Of a stretch of 64,000 nucleotides of DNA, positions 18,318 to 26,984 are shown piece after piece. Position numbers and translations under genes: made by a program. Location: the NCBI GenBank assembly GCA_023389195.1, contig JAEWET010000009.1, positions 75,016 through 139,015 of the forward strand. Reading direction: 5' to 3'. This stretch comes from Aliihoeflea sp023389195 (GTDB lineage Bacteria > Pseudomonadota > Alphaproteobacteria > Rhizobiales > Rhizobiaceae). The notes under the pieces were generated by a model. The model had not been told where the DNA came from, did no database searches, and saw only the letters and a list, made by a program, of their open reading frames with translations. Each line of letters opens with the position of its first letter. Position 1 is the stretch's first letter.

Positions 18318-18391
18318 TGGAGCGGGTAGCGGGAATCGAACCCGCGTATTCAGCTTGGAAGGCTGCTGCTCTACCATTGAGCTATACCCGC
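18318..18391 (-). tRNA. tRNA-Gly (anticodon TCC)
   Basis: Reading the minus strand: acceptor GCGGGTA pairs with TACCCGC, the anticodon loop is CTTCCAA (anticodon TCC), the T arm contains GGTTCGATTCC, and the CCA end is encoded at 18318-18320. 74 nt, all arms intact. It lies 34 bp downstream of tRNA-Tyr and is probably processed from the same transcript. Confidence 0.96.
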
Positions 18392-18425
18392 CTCACGTGC
18401 AGGTTCAACTTTCGATGTGGGCCGG

Positions 18426-18510
18426 TGGTGGAGGGGGCTGGATTCGAACCAGCGTACGCATAGCGAACGGATTTACAGTCCGTCTCCTTTAACCACTCGG
18501 ACACCCCTCC
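18426..18510 (-). tRNA. tRNA-Tyr (anticodon GTA)
   Basis: 85-nt class II tRNA on the minus strand. Acceptor GGAGGGG pairs with CCCCTCC, anticodon loop CTGTAAA (GTA), a long variable arm, T arm GGTTCGAATCC, and encoded CCA at 18426-18428. The Tyr-Gly pairing resembles the tyrU-glyT order of other proteobacteria. Its promoter should lie in 18511-18707, a gap shared with rlmB in which I see no other gene. Confidence 0.96.
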
Positions 18511-18707
18511 GTCAGACCACATCGGAGCCGTGCAACGAGGCTTGGCTTGCAGACCCTGCCTGGACCGAAATCCAAGCCAAATCCGCGATGGGCCTTATGG
18601 CGGCAGCGCGAAATGCTGTCAACCGCGGCCGCGCCAATTGTCCATAAATTCGCCATGACCTTGCGTCGCCCCATGTCCAAGGGCAGTTGCGCTCGCTATA
18701 GAGGGCC

Positions 18708-19568
18708 ATGAGCGAGAAGAAGACGCCTCCCGCCGGCACGGCGCGGGACACCCATTACGCAAAGCTGCGCCGCAAGTTTCGCGACGAGAAGGCCGGTGGT
18801 CCGGTCTTCCGGCAGCGCGCGCCGATCGAGCCCGGTGCGCAGCCCGAAGACGGCTCCGTGCGGCTTTACGGCATCCACACCGTGCGTGCGGCGCTGGACA
18901 ATCCGCGCCGCAGGATCACCCGTCTGATGGTGACGCGCAATGCGCTGGCGCGGCTGGAACTTTCCGAGCCGCTCGACCTGCCCTACGCGGCCGAGATCGT
19001 CGAACCGCGGGAGATCGACAAGCTGGTCGGCTCCGACGCCGTCCATCAGGGTGCGTTGCTGGAAGTGATGCCGCTGAAGCCGAAGCGGCTCGGCGACCTG
19101 AAGGAGACGCGCCTGCTGCTTGTGCTAGATCAGGTGACCGATCCGCACAATGTCGGCGCGATCATGCGTTCGGCCGTCGCTTTCTCGGCCGGCGCGCTGA
19201 TCACCACCGGGCGGCACAGTCCGCAGGAGTCGGGTGTGCTGGCGAAGTCGGCCTCCGGTGCGCTCGAACATATCGACCACATCGAGGTGCGAAACCTCGC
19301 CGATGCGCTCGGGGAACTGGCCGAACTCGGATTCCAGACAATCGGGCTTGATTCGGACGGGCCGGCGGTGCTGGAAGAGACGTTTGCCGGGGAACGCATC
19401 GCGCTGGTGTTGGGCGCCGAGGGCAAGGGGCTGCGGCAGAAGACGCGCGAGACGGTGTCCGCCCTCGCCCGGCTGGACATGCCCGGCGCGATCCGCTCGC
19501 TCAACGTGTCGAACGCGGCGGCGATCTCGCTTTATGCGGCGCACCGGCATCTGGGCCAAACGGGGTAA
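18708..19568 (+). CDS. rlmB: 23S rRNA (guanosine-2'-O)-methyltransferase RlmB (SpoU family)
   Basis: 286 aa. N-terminal substrate-binding part (RLYGIHTVRAALDNP), then the SpoU/SPOUT trefoil-knot domain with motif 1 DPHNVGAIMRSAVAF, motif 2 ALVLGAEGKGLR and motif 3 RSLNVSNAAAISLY. It is expected to methylate G2251 of 23S rRNA. The first 50 residues are basic and variable. Starts at ATG 18708, 197 bp from the divergent tRNA-Tyr. Confidence 0.9.
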   Translation: MSEKKTPPAGTARDTHYAKLRRKFRDEKAGGPVFRQRAPIEPGAQPEDGSVRLYGIHTVRAALDNPRRRITRLMVTRNALARLELSEPLDLPYAAEIVEPREIDKLVGSDAVHQGALLEVMPLKPKRLGDLKETRLLLVLDQVTDPHNVGAIMRSAVAFSAGALITTGRHSPQESGVLAKSASGALEHIDHIEVRNLADALGELAELGFQTIGLDSDGPAVLEETFAGERIALVLGAEGKGLRQKTRETVSALARLDMPGAIRSLNVSNAAAISLYAAHRHLGQTG

Positions 19569-19641
19569 CTTGAGTTTGGCCAGCTTTCGTGCTGGCCTTC
19601 CCCGGGAGCGCGAAAGGCGCTGAGGGAAGAAGACACGCATC

Positions 19642-20946
19642 ATGATCAAGACCGACATCGCGCGCCGGGTCTACAACCACACCTGGAAGCTCGATCCCAT
19701 CATCCGCAGCCTGCTCGACACGGACTTCTACAAGCTCCTGATGCTGCAGATGATCCGGGGCGTCTATCCGGATGTCGATGCGACCTTCACGCTGATCAAC
19801 CGGACGAAGTCCGTGCGCCTTGCCGACGAGATCGACGAGGGGGAACTGCGCGCGCAGCTCGACCATGCGCGCTCGCTGCGCTTCTCCAAGAAAGAGATGA
19901 TCTGGCTGGGCGGCAACACCTTCTATGGCAAGAGCCAGATCTTCCGGCACGACTTCCTGCGCTGGCTCGCCGATTTCCGGCTGCCGGAATACGAACTGAC
20001 CCGCAAGGACGGTCAGTTCGAACTGACCTTCCACGGCCGTTGGCACGACACGACGATGTGGGAAATCCCGGCGCTGGCGATCATCAACGAGTTGCGCTCG
20101 CGCGCGGCGCTGAAATCGATGGGCCGGTTCGCGCTCGACGTGACCTATGCGCGCGCCAAGGCGCGGGTGTGGGGAAAGGTCGAGCGGCTACGCGCCTATC
20201 CGGACCTTCGGATCTCCGATTTCGGCACGCGGCGGCGGCATTCGCATCTGTGGCAGCGCTGGTGCGTGGAAGCCTTGAAGGAGGGCATCGGCCCCTCCTT
20301 TACCGGCACGTCGAACGTGCTTCTGGCCATGGACACCGACCTGGAAGCGCTCGGCACCAACGCGCACGAACTGCCGATGGTGCTTGCGGCGATGGCGAAT
20401 TCGGATGCCGAACTGAAGACCGCGCCCTATCGCGTGCTGCAGGACTGGCAAAGCTATTATGGCGGCAACCTCCTGATCGTCCTGCCCGACGCCTTCGGCA
20501 CCGAATCGTTCCTGCGCGGGGCGCCGGACTGGGTCGGCCAGTGGACGGGGTTTCGCCCCGACAGCGCGCCGGCGATCGAGGGTGGTGAGCGCATCATCCG
20601 CTGGTGGGAGGAGCACGGCATCGATCCGAAGGAGCGGCTGATCATCTTTTCGGACGGTCTCGACGTCGACACGATCGAGCGGGCCTATCTGCATTTCGAC
20701 GGCCGCGTGCGCATGGCGTTCGGCTGGGGCACGAACCTGACCAACGATTTCCATGACTGCGCGCCTGAGCGCAACGAGGCGCTAAAAGCGATCTCGCTGG
20801 TCTGCAAGGTGACGTCCGTCAACGGCCGGCCGGCCGTCAAGCTTTCGGACAATCCGGAAAAGGCGACCGGCGACGCTGCCGAAATCGAGCGCTATCTGCG
20901 CGTATTCGGTGGAAAGGAACGTGTAAGACAGCCGGTAACCGTATGA
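19642..20946 (+). CDS. pncB: Nicotinate phosphoribosyltransferase
   Basis: 434 aa NAD salvage enzyme forming nicotinate mononucleotide from nicotinate and PRPP with ATP. Family segments include LLDTDFYKLLMLQMI near the start, ISDFGTRRRHSHLWQ, GTSNVLLAMDTDLEALGT and FSDGLDVDTIERAY. Full length. GAGGGAAGAAG lies upstream of the ATG. It is 73 bp after rlmB; no other NAD-pathway gene is adjacent. Confidence 0.95.
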   Translation: MIKTDIARRVYNHTWKLDPIIRSLLDTDFYKLLMLQMIRGVYPDVDATFTLINRTKSVRLADEIDEGELRAQLDHARSLRFSKKEMIWLGGNTFYGKSQIFRHDFLRWLADFRLPEYELTRKDGQFELTFHGRWHDTTMWEIPALAIINELRSRAALKSMGRFALDVTYARAKARVWGKVERLRAYPDLRISDFGTRRRHSHLWQRWCVEALKEGIGPSFTGTSNVLLAMDTDLEALGTNAHELPMVLAAMANSDAELKTAPYRVLQDWQSYYGGNLLIVLPDAFGTESFLRGAPDWVGQWTGFRPDSAPAIEGGERIIRWWEEHGIDPKERLIIFSDGLDVDTIERAYLHFDGRVRMAFGWGTNLTNDFHDCAPERNEALKAISLVCKVTSVNGRPAVKLSDNPEKATGDAAEIERYLRVFGGKERVRQPVTV

Positions 20947-20949
20947 TAA

Positions 20950-20964
20950 ATCAACGTTGTTGAT
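20950..20964. promoter_or_regulatory. Perfect 15-bp palindrome after pncB
   Basis: ATCAAC-GTT-GTTGAT is an exact inverted repeat four bp past the pncB stop, in the 181-bp gap before the peptide ABC operon. It is too short and lacks a T-run for a convincing terminator, so an operator for the downstream operon is possible. The regulator is unknown. The rest of the gap (20965-21127) shows nothing else I can support. Confidence 0.35.
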
Positions 20965-21127
20965 CAAAATTCGTGCAACCGGCGAAATTGCTCAAATAGC
21001 GGCTTGAAATGCGCCGGCCGCGATGCTCACATGCGGGCAAGACGACTTTTCGATTGCCCGCAGCCGCTGCTCGCCGCAGCCCGTTTCGTGAGTAGATACG
21101 ATAAGCCAGGTCCTCGAAGTTCGCGAT

Positions 21128-22093
21128 TTGCGTACTCACTTCCACACCCAGGACGGTGTGGTCCACGCCGTCAACGGCATCAGCTTCCATTTGGACGAAG
21201 GCGAACTGCTCGCGGTGGTCGGCGAGAGCGGCTCGGGCAAGAGCGTGGCGATGATGTCGCTGATGCAACTCCTGCCGATGCCGCCGGCCGAGATCGCATC
21301 CGGCCGGGTGAATTTCCAGGGCCAGGACCTCGTCAAGCTCAAGGCCTCGCAGATCCGCCAGGTGCGTGGCTCGCGCATCGGGTTCGTCTTCCAGGACCCG
21401 ATGACCTCGCTCAATCCGGTGTTTACCGTCGGCTACCAGATCATGGAGCCGTTGCGCGAGCATATGGGCCTGTCGAAGAAGCAGGCGCGGCAGCGGGCGA
21501 TCGAGCTTCTGGAACTGGTCGGCATTCCGGCTGCCCGCCAGCGCATCGACGATTATCCGCACCAGTTCTCCGGCGGCATGCGCCAGCGCGTGGTCATCGC
21601 AATCGCGCTGGCCTGCGATCCGAAGGTGCTGATCGCGGACGAGCCGACGACCGCGCTCGACGTGACGGTGCAGGCGCAAATCCTCGAGCTGATCAAGGAG
21701 CTGCGCCAGAAACTCGGCATGGCGATCATCTGGATCACGCACGATCTCGGCGTCGCGGCCGGCATCGCGGACCGGATCGTCGTCATGTATGGCGGGCAGA
21801 TCGTCGAGCATGCCCATGTGGACGATCTCTTCGACGATCCACAGCATCCCTATACGCGCGCGTTGCTCGATTCCCTGCCGGGTCGGCACGAGGCGCATGA
21901 GAAGCTGCGGTCCATCGCCGGCCAACCGCCGCTCCTACTGAGCCAGCCGGAATTCTGTCCATTTTCCGCGCGTTGCAAGCATGTGTTCGACAAGTGTCTG
22001 AGGCAGAACCCGCCGCTGATCGCGGTCGATGGAGACCATCGTGCGGCGTGCTGGTGGGACCCTGAAACCGGAGGCCCGCGCGATGTCGCTTGA
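21128..22093 (+). CDS. Peptide/nickel-type ABC transporter ATPase (DppD/OppD family)
   Basis: At least 321 aa. Walker A GESGSGKS, signature FSGGMRQRVVIAIALA, Walker B LIADEPTTALD, H-loop ITHDLGVAAGIADR, and a C-terminal oligopeptide-transporter segment with the cysteine cluster CPFSARCKHVFDKC typical of the 4Fe-4S-type tail. The only ordinary start is the TTG at 21128, but the in-frame codons before it encode DTISQVLEVRDL, the usual first beta strand, back to a TGA at 21089. Removing one base after a GTG at 21088 would give MSDTISQVLEVRDL, so the true 5' end may be frameshifted. First gene of a five-gene importer. Confidence 0.85.
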   Translation: MRTHFHTQDGVVHAVNGISFHLDEGELLAVVGESGSGKSVAMMSLMQLLPMPPAEIASGRVNFQGQDLVKLKASQIRQVRGSRIGFVFQDPMTSLNPVFTVGYQIMEPLREHMGLSKKQARQRAIELLELVGIPAARQRIDDYPHQFSGGMRQRVVIAIALACDPKVLIADEPTTALDVTVQAQILELIKELRQKLGMAIIWITHDLGVAAGIADRIVVMYGGQIVEHAHVDDLFDDPQHPYTRALLDSLPGRHEAHEKLRSIAGQPPLLLSQPEFCPFSARCKHVFDKCLRQNPPLIAVDGDHRAACWWDPETGGPRDVA

Positions 22094-23126
22094 AACCGCG
22101 ATGGCACGGCCGACGCACCACGTTCCGAGCGACGAGACGCTGGTCTCGATCGACAATCTCAAGGTCCACTTCCCGATCCACAAGGGCATCCTGCGGCGCA
22201 AGGCCGGCGCGGTGCGGGCGGTCGACGGGCTGACATTTGAGATCAAGAAGGGCGAGACGCTGGGTCTTGTCGGCGAATCCGGTTGCGGCAAGTCGACGAC
22301 CGGGCGGGCGCTGCTGCGGCTCTACCGCGCGAGCGACGGCAGGATCATCTTCGACGGCACCGACATCGCCTCGCTCGAGGGCGATGCGCTACGCCGGCAA
22401 CGGCCGCGTATGCAGATGATCTTCCAGGACCCCCAAGCTTCGCTCAACCCGCGCATGACGGTCGGCGCGATCATCGCCGAGCCGCTGGTCGAGCATGGTG
22501 TGATGGACGCCAAGGGCCGCAAGGCGCGGGTGCGCGAACTGCTGGATGCGGTGGGGCTCAATCCGGACTACGTCAACCGCTATCCGCACGAGTTTTCCGG
22601 CGGCCAACGCCAGCGTATCGGCATCGCGCGGGCGCTCGCGCTCGATCCCGAATTCATCGTCTGCGACGAGCCGATCGCGGCGCTGGACGTCTCGATCCAG
22701 GCGCAGGTGGTGAACCTGCTGGAGGATCTGCAGGCCGAGCTCGGCCTCACCTACCTTTTCATCAGCCACGATTTGTCGATGGTCAAGCACATCGCCGACC
22801 GCGTGGCGGTCATGTATCTCGGCAAGATCGTCGAACTGGCCGATGTCGAGACCTTGTTCGCTTCGCCGAAGCATCCCTACACCAAGGCGCTGCTGTCGGC
22901 CGTGCCGGTGCCCGATCCGAAGATCGAGGCGAACCGGCGCCGCATCATCCTGACGGGCGACATTCCCGATCCGGCGAACCCGCCGGCCGGGTGCCGCTTC
23001 TGCACACGCTGCCCGGAGGTCTTTGACCGCTGCCGGGTCGAGGAACCGGCCTGGCGCGAGGTGCAGCCAGGCCACTTTGCTGCATGTCATCGAGTCGAAG
23101 GAGGAGAGGCGTCGAGCGCGACGTAG
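22083..23126 (+). CDS. Peptide/nickel-type ABC transporter ATPase (DppF/OppF family)
   Basis: 347 aa. Walker A GESGCGKST, signature FSGGQRQRIGIARAL, Walker B IVCDEPIAALD, and the OppF-like C-terminal region with cysteines (CRFCTRCPEVFDRC). The start at 22083 (MSLETAMARP) has GGAGG seven nt upstream and overlaps the preceding ATPase gene by 11 nt. A longer reading from 22029 lacks that support. It forms the second half of the ATPase heterodimer energising the permeases at 25-27 kb. Confidence 0.93.
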   Translation: MSLETAMARPTHHVPSDETLVSIDNLKVHFPIHKGILRRKAGAVRAVDGLTFEIKKGETLGLVGESGCGKSTTGRALLRLYRASDGRIIFDGTDIASLEGDALRRQRPRMQMIFQDPQASLNPRMTVGAIIAEPLVEHGVMDAKGRKARVRELLDAVGLNPDYVNRYPHEFSGGQRQRIGIARALALDPEFIVCDEPIAALDVSIQAQVVNLLEDLQAELGLTYLFISHDLSMVKHIADRVAVMYLGKIVELADVETLFASPKHPYTKALLSAVPVPDPKIEANRRRIILTGDIPDPANPPAGCRFCTRCPEVFDRCRVEEPAWREVQPGHFAACHRVEGGEASSAT

Positions 23127-23214
23127 GAAATTCAGCATGTCGCACCGTGGCGGATGGGAGCCAAAGCGGATGCGAAAACCGAGCAAAATCAATAATATCG
23201 CAAGGGGAAATGCA

Positions 23215-24921
23215 ATGAAGAAACTGACGACGTTCCTGACGGGAACGGCAGCGGCCATTGCCATGACGGCTGGCGCTGCCCAGGCCGAGCGCGGAAGCGA
23301 CGGCCATCTCAACATTCTCTACTGGCAGGCGGTCTCGATCCTCAACCCGTTCCTTTCGGGCGGCACGAAGGATGTCGAGGGCTCCTCGCTGGTCATCGAG
23401 CCGCTAGCGAAGTTCAACGAGGCGGGCGAAATGGTCCCTGCCCTCGTCGATGAGATTCCGACGGTCGAAAATGGCGGCGTGTCGGAAGATTTGAAGTCGG
23501 TCACCTGGGTCCTTTCGGAAGGGCTGATGTGGTCCGACGGGACACCGGTGACGGCGGAAGATGTGAAGTTCACCGCCGAATATTGCATGGCCGAAGATGG
23601 CGGCTGCCAGCAGGTCGCGAACTTTACCGACGTCGAGAGCGTCGAGGCGGTCGACGAGCGCACCGTCAAGGTCAATTTCTCGATCGCGAAGCCCTACCCT
23701 TACGGCCCGTTCGTCGGTGCGCAGTCGCCGATCATCCAGAAGGCACAGTTCGAAAACTGCGTCGGCGCACGCGCGCCCGAATGCACGGAGGCCAATTTCG
23801 GTCCGATCGGCACCGGCCCGTTCGTCGTTACGCGTTTTGCCGCCAACGACGTGATCGAGCTCGAAGCCAATCCGAACTACCGCGATGCTGCCAAGCCGGC
23901 CTTTGCGACCGTGACCCTGAAGGGCGGCGGCGACGCGGCTTCGGCAGCGCGCGCGGTGCTCGAGACCGGCGAGTTCGACTATGCCTGGAACTTGCAGGTG
24001 GAGCCGGAAATCCTGGCGCAGATGGAAGCCGCGGGCCGCGGCGAACTGATCTCCTCCTTCGGCACGTCGGTCGAGCGTATCAACCTCAACATGACCGATC
24101 CGAGCCCGGACAAGGGCGCCGACCGTTCGACCGTCGAGGCGGGGCCGCATCCGTTCCTGTCCGATCCGGCCGTGCGCCGCGCTCTGTCGATCTCGCTCGA
24201 CCGCGAGTTGATCGTCGAGGCCGGCTACGGCGAGACGGGCCGTCCGACCTGCAACATCCTGCCGGCACCGGAAGCCTATGCGTCGACGAATGTCGACTGG
24301 TGCCTGACGCAGGACATCGAGGAGGCCAACCGCCTGCTCGACGAGGCCGGCTGGATGCCGGGCGGCGACGGCATTCGCGAAAAGGACGGCGTTCGCCTGT
24401 CGATCCTCTACTCGACCTCGACCAATTCCGTGCGTCAGGCGACGCAGGCGCTGGTCAAGGACATGTGGCAGCAGATCGGCGTCGAATCCGAACTTCGCAA
24501 CGTCGACGCGGCCGTGTTCTTCGGCGGCGATCCGGCAAGCCCCGACACGTTCCAGAAGTTCTATGCGGACGTCCTGATGTACACCAACAATTTCGACGGG
24601 ACCGACCCGGAGAAATACATGGCCGAATGGCTCTGCGACGACGCTCCGAAGCCGCAGAACGGCTGGCTCGGCGCCAACATTCCCCGCTTCTGCTCGGAGG
24701 AATACGACGCGCTGGTCAAGAAGATGGGCGAGACCGCCCCGCTCGAGGAGCGCCAGGCCCTCGCCATCCAGATGAACGATATCCTCACCAATGAGGGTGC
24801 GCATCTGCCGCTCGTCCACCGTGGCGACGTTTCCGCGAAGTCGACGACGCTGAACGGCGTCCTGATGAATTCGTGGGACTCGGAACTCTGGAACGCGGCC
24901 GACTGGACCCGCGCTGAGTAA
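23215..24921 (+). CDS. Peptide ABC transporter substrate-binding protein (SBP family 5)
   Basis: 568 aa periplasmic binding protein. Signal peptide MKKLTTFLTGTAAAIAMTAG with a predicted cut after AQA. The mature sequence has the family 5 features LYWQAVSILNPFLSGG, VTWVLSEGLMWSDGTPVTAEDV and FGPIGTGPFVVTRF. AAGGGG precedes the ATG. It defines the specificity of the importer; substrate (peptide, opine or other) cannot be read from sequence. Placed between the ATPase and permease genes, the reverse of the usual dppABCDF order. A 100-bp gap without features follows. Confidence 0.93.
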   Translation: MKKLTTFLTGTAAAIAMTAGAAQAERGSDGHLNILYWQAVSILNPFLSGGTKDVEGSSLVIEPLAKFNEAGEMVPALVDEIPTVENGGVSEDLKSVTWVLSEGLMWSDGTPVTAEDVKFTAEYCMAEDGGCQQVANFTDVESVEAVDERTVKVNFSIAKPYPYGPFVGAQSPIIQKAQFENCVGARAPECTEANFGPIGTGPFVVTRFAANDVIELEANPNYRDAAKPAFATVTLKGGGDAASAARAVLETGEFDYAWNLQVEPEILAQMEAAGRGELISSFGTSVERINLNMTDPSPDKGADRSTVEAGPHPFLSDPAVRRALSISLDRELIVEAGYGETGRPTCNILPAPEAYASTNVDWCLTQDIEEANRLLDEAGWMPGGDGIREKDGVRLSILYSTSTNSVRQATQALVKDMWQQIGVESELRNVDAAVFFGGDPASPDTFQKFYADVLMYTNNFDGTDPEKYMAEWLCDDAPKPQNGWLGANIPRFCSEEYDALVKKMGETAPLEERQALAIQMNDILTNEGAHLPLVHRGDVSAKSTTLNGVLMNSWDSELWNAADWTRAE

Positions 24922-25021
24922 ACCTTACGGACAGGGCATTCGCATGTGACCCATGCGGATGCCCGTTCGCGGGCATGGGGCAAAGCCGCGCGGCTGACCG
25001 CGACGGCCGGAGTTCGGTCAT

Positions 25022-26035
25022 ATGTTTCACTACACGCTGAGGCGCCTGATGTTCGCGGTGCCGACATTGTTCGTCATCAGCTTCATCATCTTCGCGCTGC
25101 TCGACCTGGCGCCCAACGATCCGACCGGCAATCTGCCGCTGACGATCCCGCCGGAAGTGCGCGAGCAGATCCGCATGTCGCTCGGCCTCGGCGAGCCCTT
25201 CCACATCCGCTACCTGAAGTGGCTGCAGCAGTTCTTCATCGCCGAACCGCTCAACCTCATCGAGCGCATGTTCGGCATCGAGATCGGCAACTCGGAAGAT
25301 CGCCTGCGCATACGTTCCTGGGCGACGCGCAGCCCCGTCGTCGACCTCATCATTCAGCGTATGCCGCAGACGCTCTGGGTCGTCGGCATGTCCTATGTCG
25401 TCGGCATCCTGATCGCTTTGCCGGTCGGCATCATCTCCGCCTATCGCCAGTATTCCTGGTTCGACCAGATCGGCACCTTCGTCTCGATGGTGGGCTTCTC
25501 GGTTCCGACCTTCTTCACCGGCGTGGTGCTGATCGTCGTCTTCTCGGTCTATCTCGGCTGGTTTCCCTCGATCTACGACACGACGCATCGCGTGACGGAC
25601 TGGAACAGCTTCTGGATACAGGTGCGCCAGATGGTGCTGCCGGTGATGGTGCTTGCGCTCTACAACGCTGCGCAGCTCAGCCGCTTCGTGCGTGCGTCGA
25701 TGCTGGACAATCTGAACCAGGACTATGTGCGCACGGCGCGCGCCAAGGGCATGAAGGAAAAGGTCGTTCTTCTCGTCCACGTGCTCCGGAACAGCCTGAT
25801 CCCGGTCGTCACCGTCATCGCGCTCGGCATTCCGACGATCTTTTCGGGCGCGATCATCACCGAGCAGATCTTCCGCGTGAACGGGCTCGGGCAGCTCCTG
25901 ATCATCGCGATCCAGGGCGCGGACATTCCGCTCGTCCAGACGCTGACCTTCATCTTCGCGGTGCTGATCATCCTGTGCAATCTGATCGCCGACATCCTTT
26001 ACGGCATTCTGGACCCGAGGATTCGCTATGACTGA
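25022..26035 (+). CDS. Peptide ABC transporter permease (DppB family)
   Basis: 337 aa inner-membrane permease with an N-terminal membrane helix (LRRLMFAVPTLFVISFIIF), a periplasmic stretch and five further helices. The EAA loop reads YVRTARAKGMKEKVVLLVHVLRNS. It overlaps the next permease by 8 bp. GGAG is located nine nt before the ATG. Confidence 0.94.
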   Translation: MFHYTLRRLMFAVPTLFVISFIIFALLDLAPNDPTGNLPLTIPPEVREQIRMSLGLGEPFHIRYLKWLQQFFIAEPLNLIERMFGIEIGNSEDRLRIRSWATRSPVVDLIIQRMPQTLWVVGMSYVVGILIALPVGIISAYRQYSWFDQIGTFVSMVGFSVPTFFTGVVLIVVFSVYLGWFPSIYDTTHRVTDWNSFWIQVRQMVLPVMVLALYNAAQLSRFVRASMLDNLNQDYVRTARAKGMKEKVVLLVHVLRNSLIPVVTVIALGIPTIFSGAIITEQIFRVNGLGQLLIIAIQGADIPLVQTLTFIFAVLIILCNLIADILYGILDPRIRYD

Positions 26036-26984
26036 TCAGGTCTCGATGGCGCCCGAGAGGGTCATTCCACCGGCGCCGGGTTCGCCCGTCGCCGCCGAAC
26101 CGCGCAAGCAGCGCACGCTGACGGCCGATGTCTGGCGACAGTTCCGTCAGCACAAGGGCGGCGTGATCGGCGCGATCGTGTTCCTGACGATCGTCTTTCT
26201 CGTGGTGTTCGGCCCGTATATCCACGGCGTCGACCCTTCAGCGCTCAACGTGCGCGAGCGCAATGCGGGCATATCGCTGTCGCATCCGATGGGGACCGAC
26301 AATCTGGGCCGCGACACCTTTGCGCAGATCCTGGCCGGCGGGCGCACGTCGCTTTCTGTCGGGGTGACGGCGATGATGCTGTCGCTTCTTCTCGGGACGA
26401 CGATCGGGGTGCTCGCGGGCTATTTCAAGAAGCTCGAAGGGCCGCTGATGCGGCTGACCGACCTCTTCCTCGCGCTTCCGCTGCTCCCGCTGCTGCTCGT
26501 CATCATCATGCTCTTCCGCGACACGTTGCGGCGCTCATTCGGGCCGGAGACGGGCATCTTCATGCTGATCGTCTTCGTCATTGGCATCACGAGTTGGATG
26601 CAGACGGCGCGCATCGTGCGCGGTGCGGTGCTGTCGGTGAAGGAACAGGAATTCGTGCTGGCGGCCAAGAGCATCGGCACGCGCGAGCGGCGGATCATCA
26701 CACGGCATATCCTGCCCAACGTGCTCTCGCCGATCATGGTGTCCGCGACGCTGGGCATTGCGACCGCGATCATCACGGAATCGGCGCTGAGCTTCCTCGG
26801 GCTGGGCTTCCCGTCGGACTATCCGACCTGGGGGCGGCTGCTGTTCGATGGGGTGAACTTCATGCAGATCAACCCGTCGCGCGTGATCTGGCCGGGACTG
26901 GCGATCTCGCTGACCGTGCTTTCGGTGAACTATATCGGCGACGGCATTCGCGATGCCCTCGATCCGCGCATTCGCGGAAGGTGA
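26028..26984 (+). CDS. Peptide ABC transporter permease (DppC family)
   Basis: 318 aa partner of the preceding permease. One membrane helix near residue 45, then MGTDNLGRDTFAQILAGGRTSL, the membrane domain, and an EAA loop FVLAAKSIGTRERRIITRHI. It closes the operon. Its stop shares the palindrome TGATCA with the stop of the convergent MFS gene, so there is no intergenic space between them. Confidence 0.94.
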   Translation: MTDQVSMAPERVIPPAPGSPVAAEPRKQRTLTADVWRQFRQHKGGVIGAIVFLTIVFLVVFGPYIHGVDPSALNVRERNAGISLSHPMGTDNLGRDTFAQILAGGRTSLSVGVTAMMLSLLLGTTIGVLAGYFKKLEGPLMRLTDLFLALPLLPLLLVIIMLFRDTLRRSFGPETGIFMLIVFVIGITSWMQTARIVRGAVLSVKEQEFVLAAKSIGTRERRIITRHILPNVLSPIMVSATLGIATAIITESALSFLGLGFPSDYPTWGRLLFDGVNFMQINPSRVIWPGLAISLTVLSVNYIGDGIRDALDPRIRGR

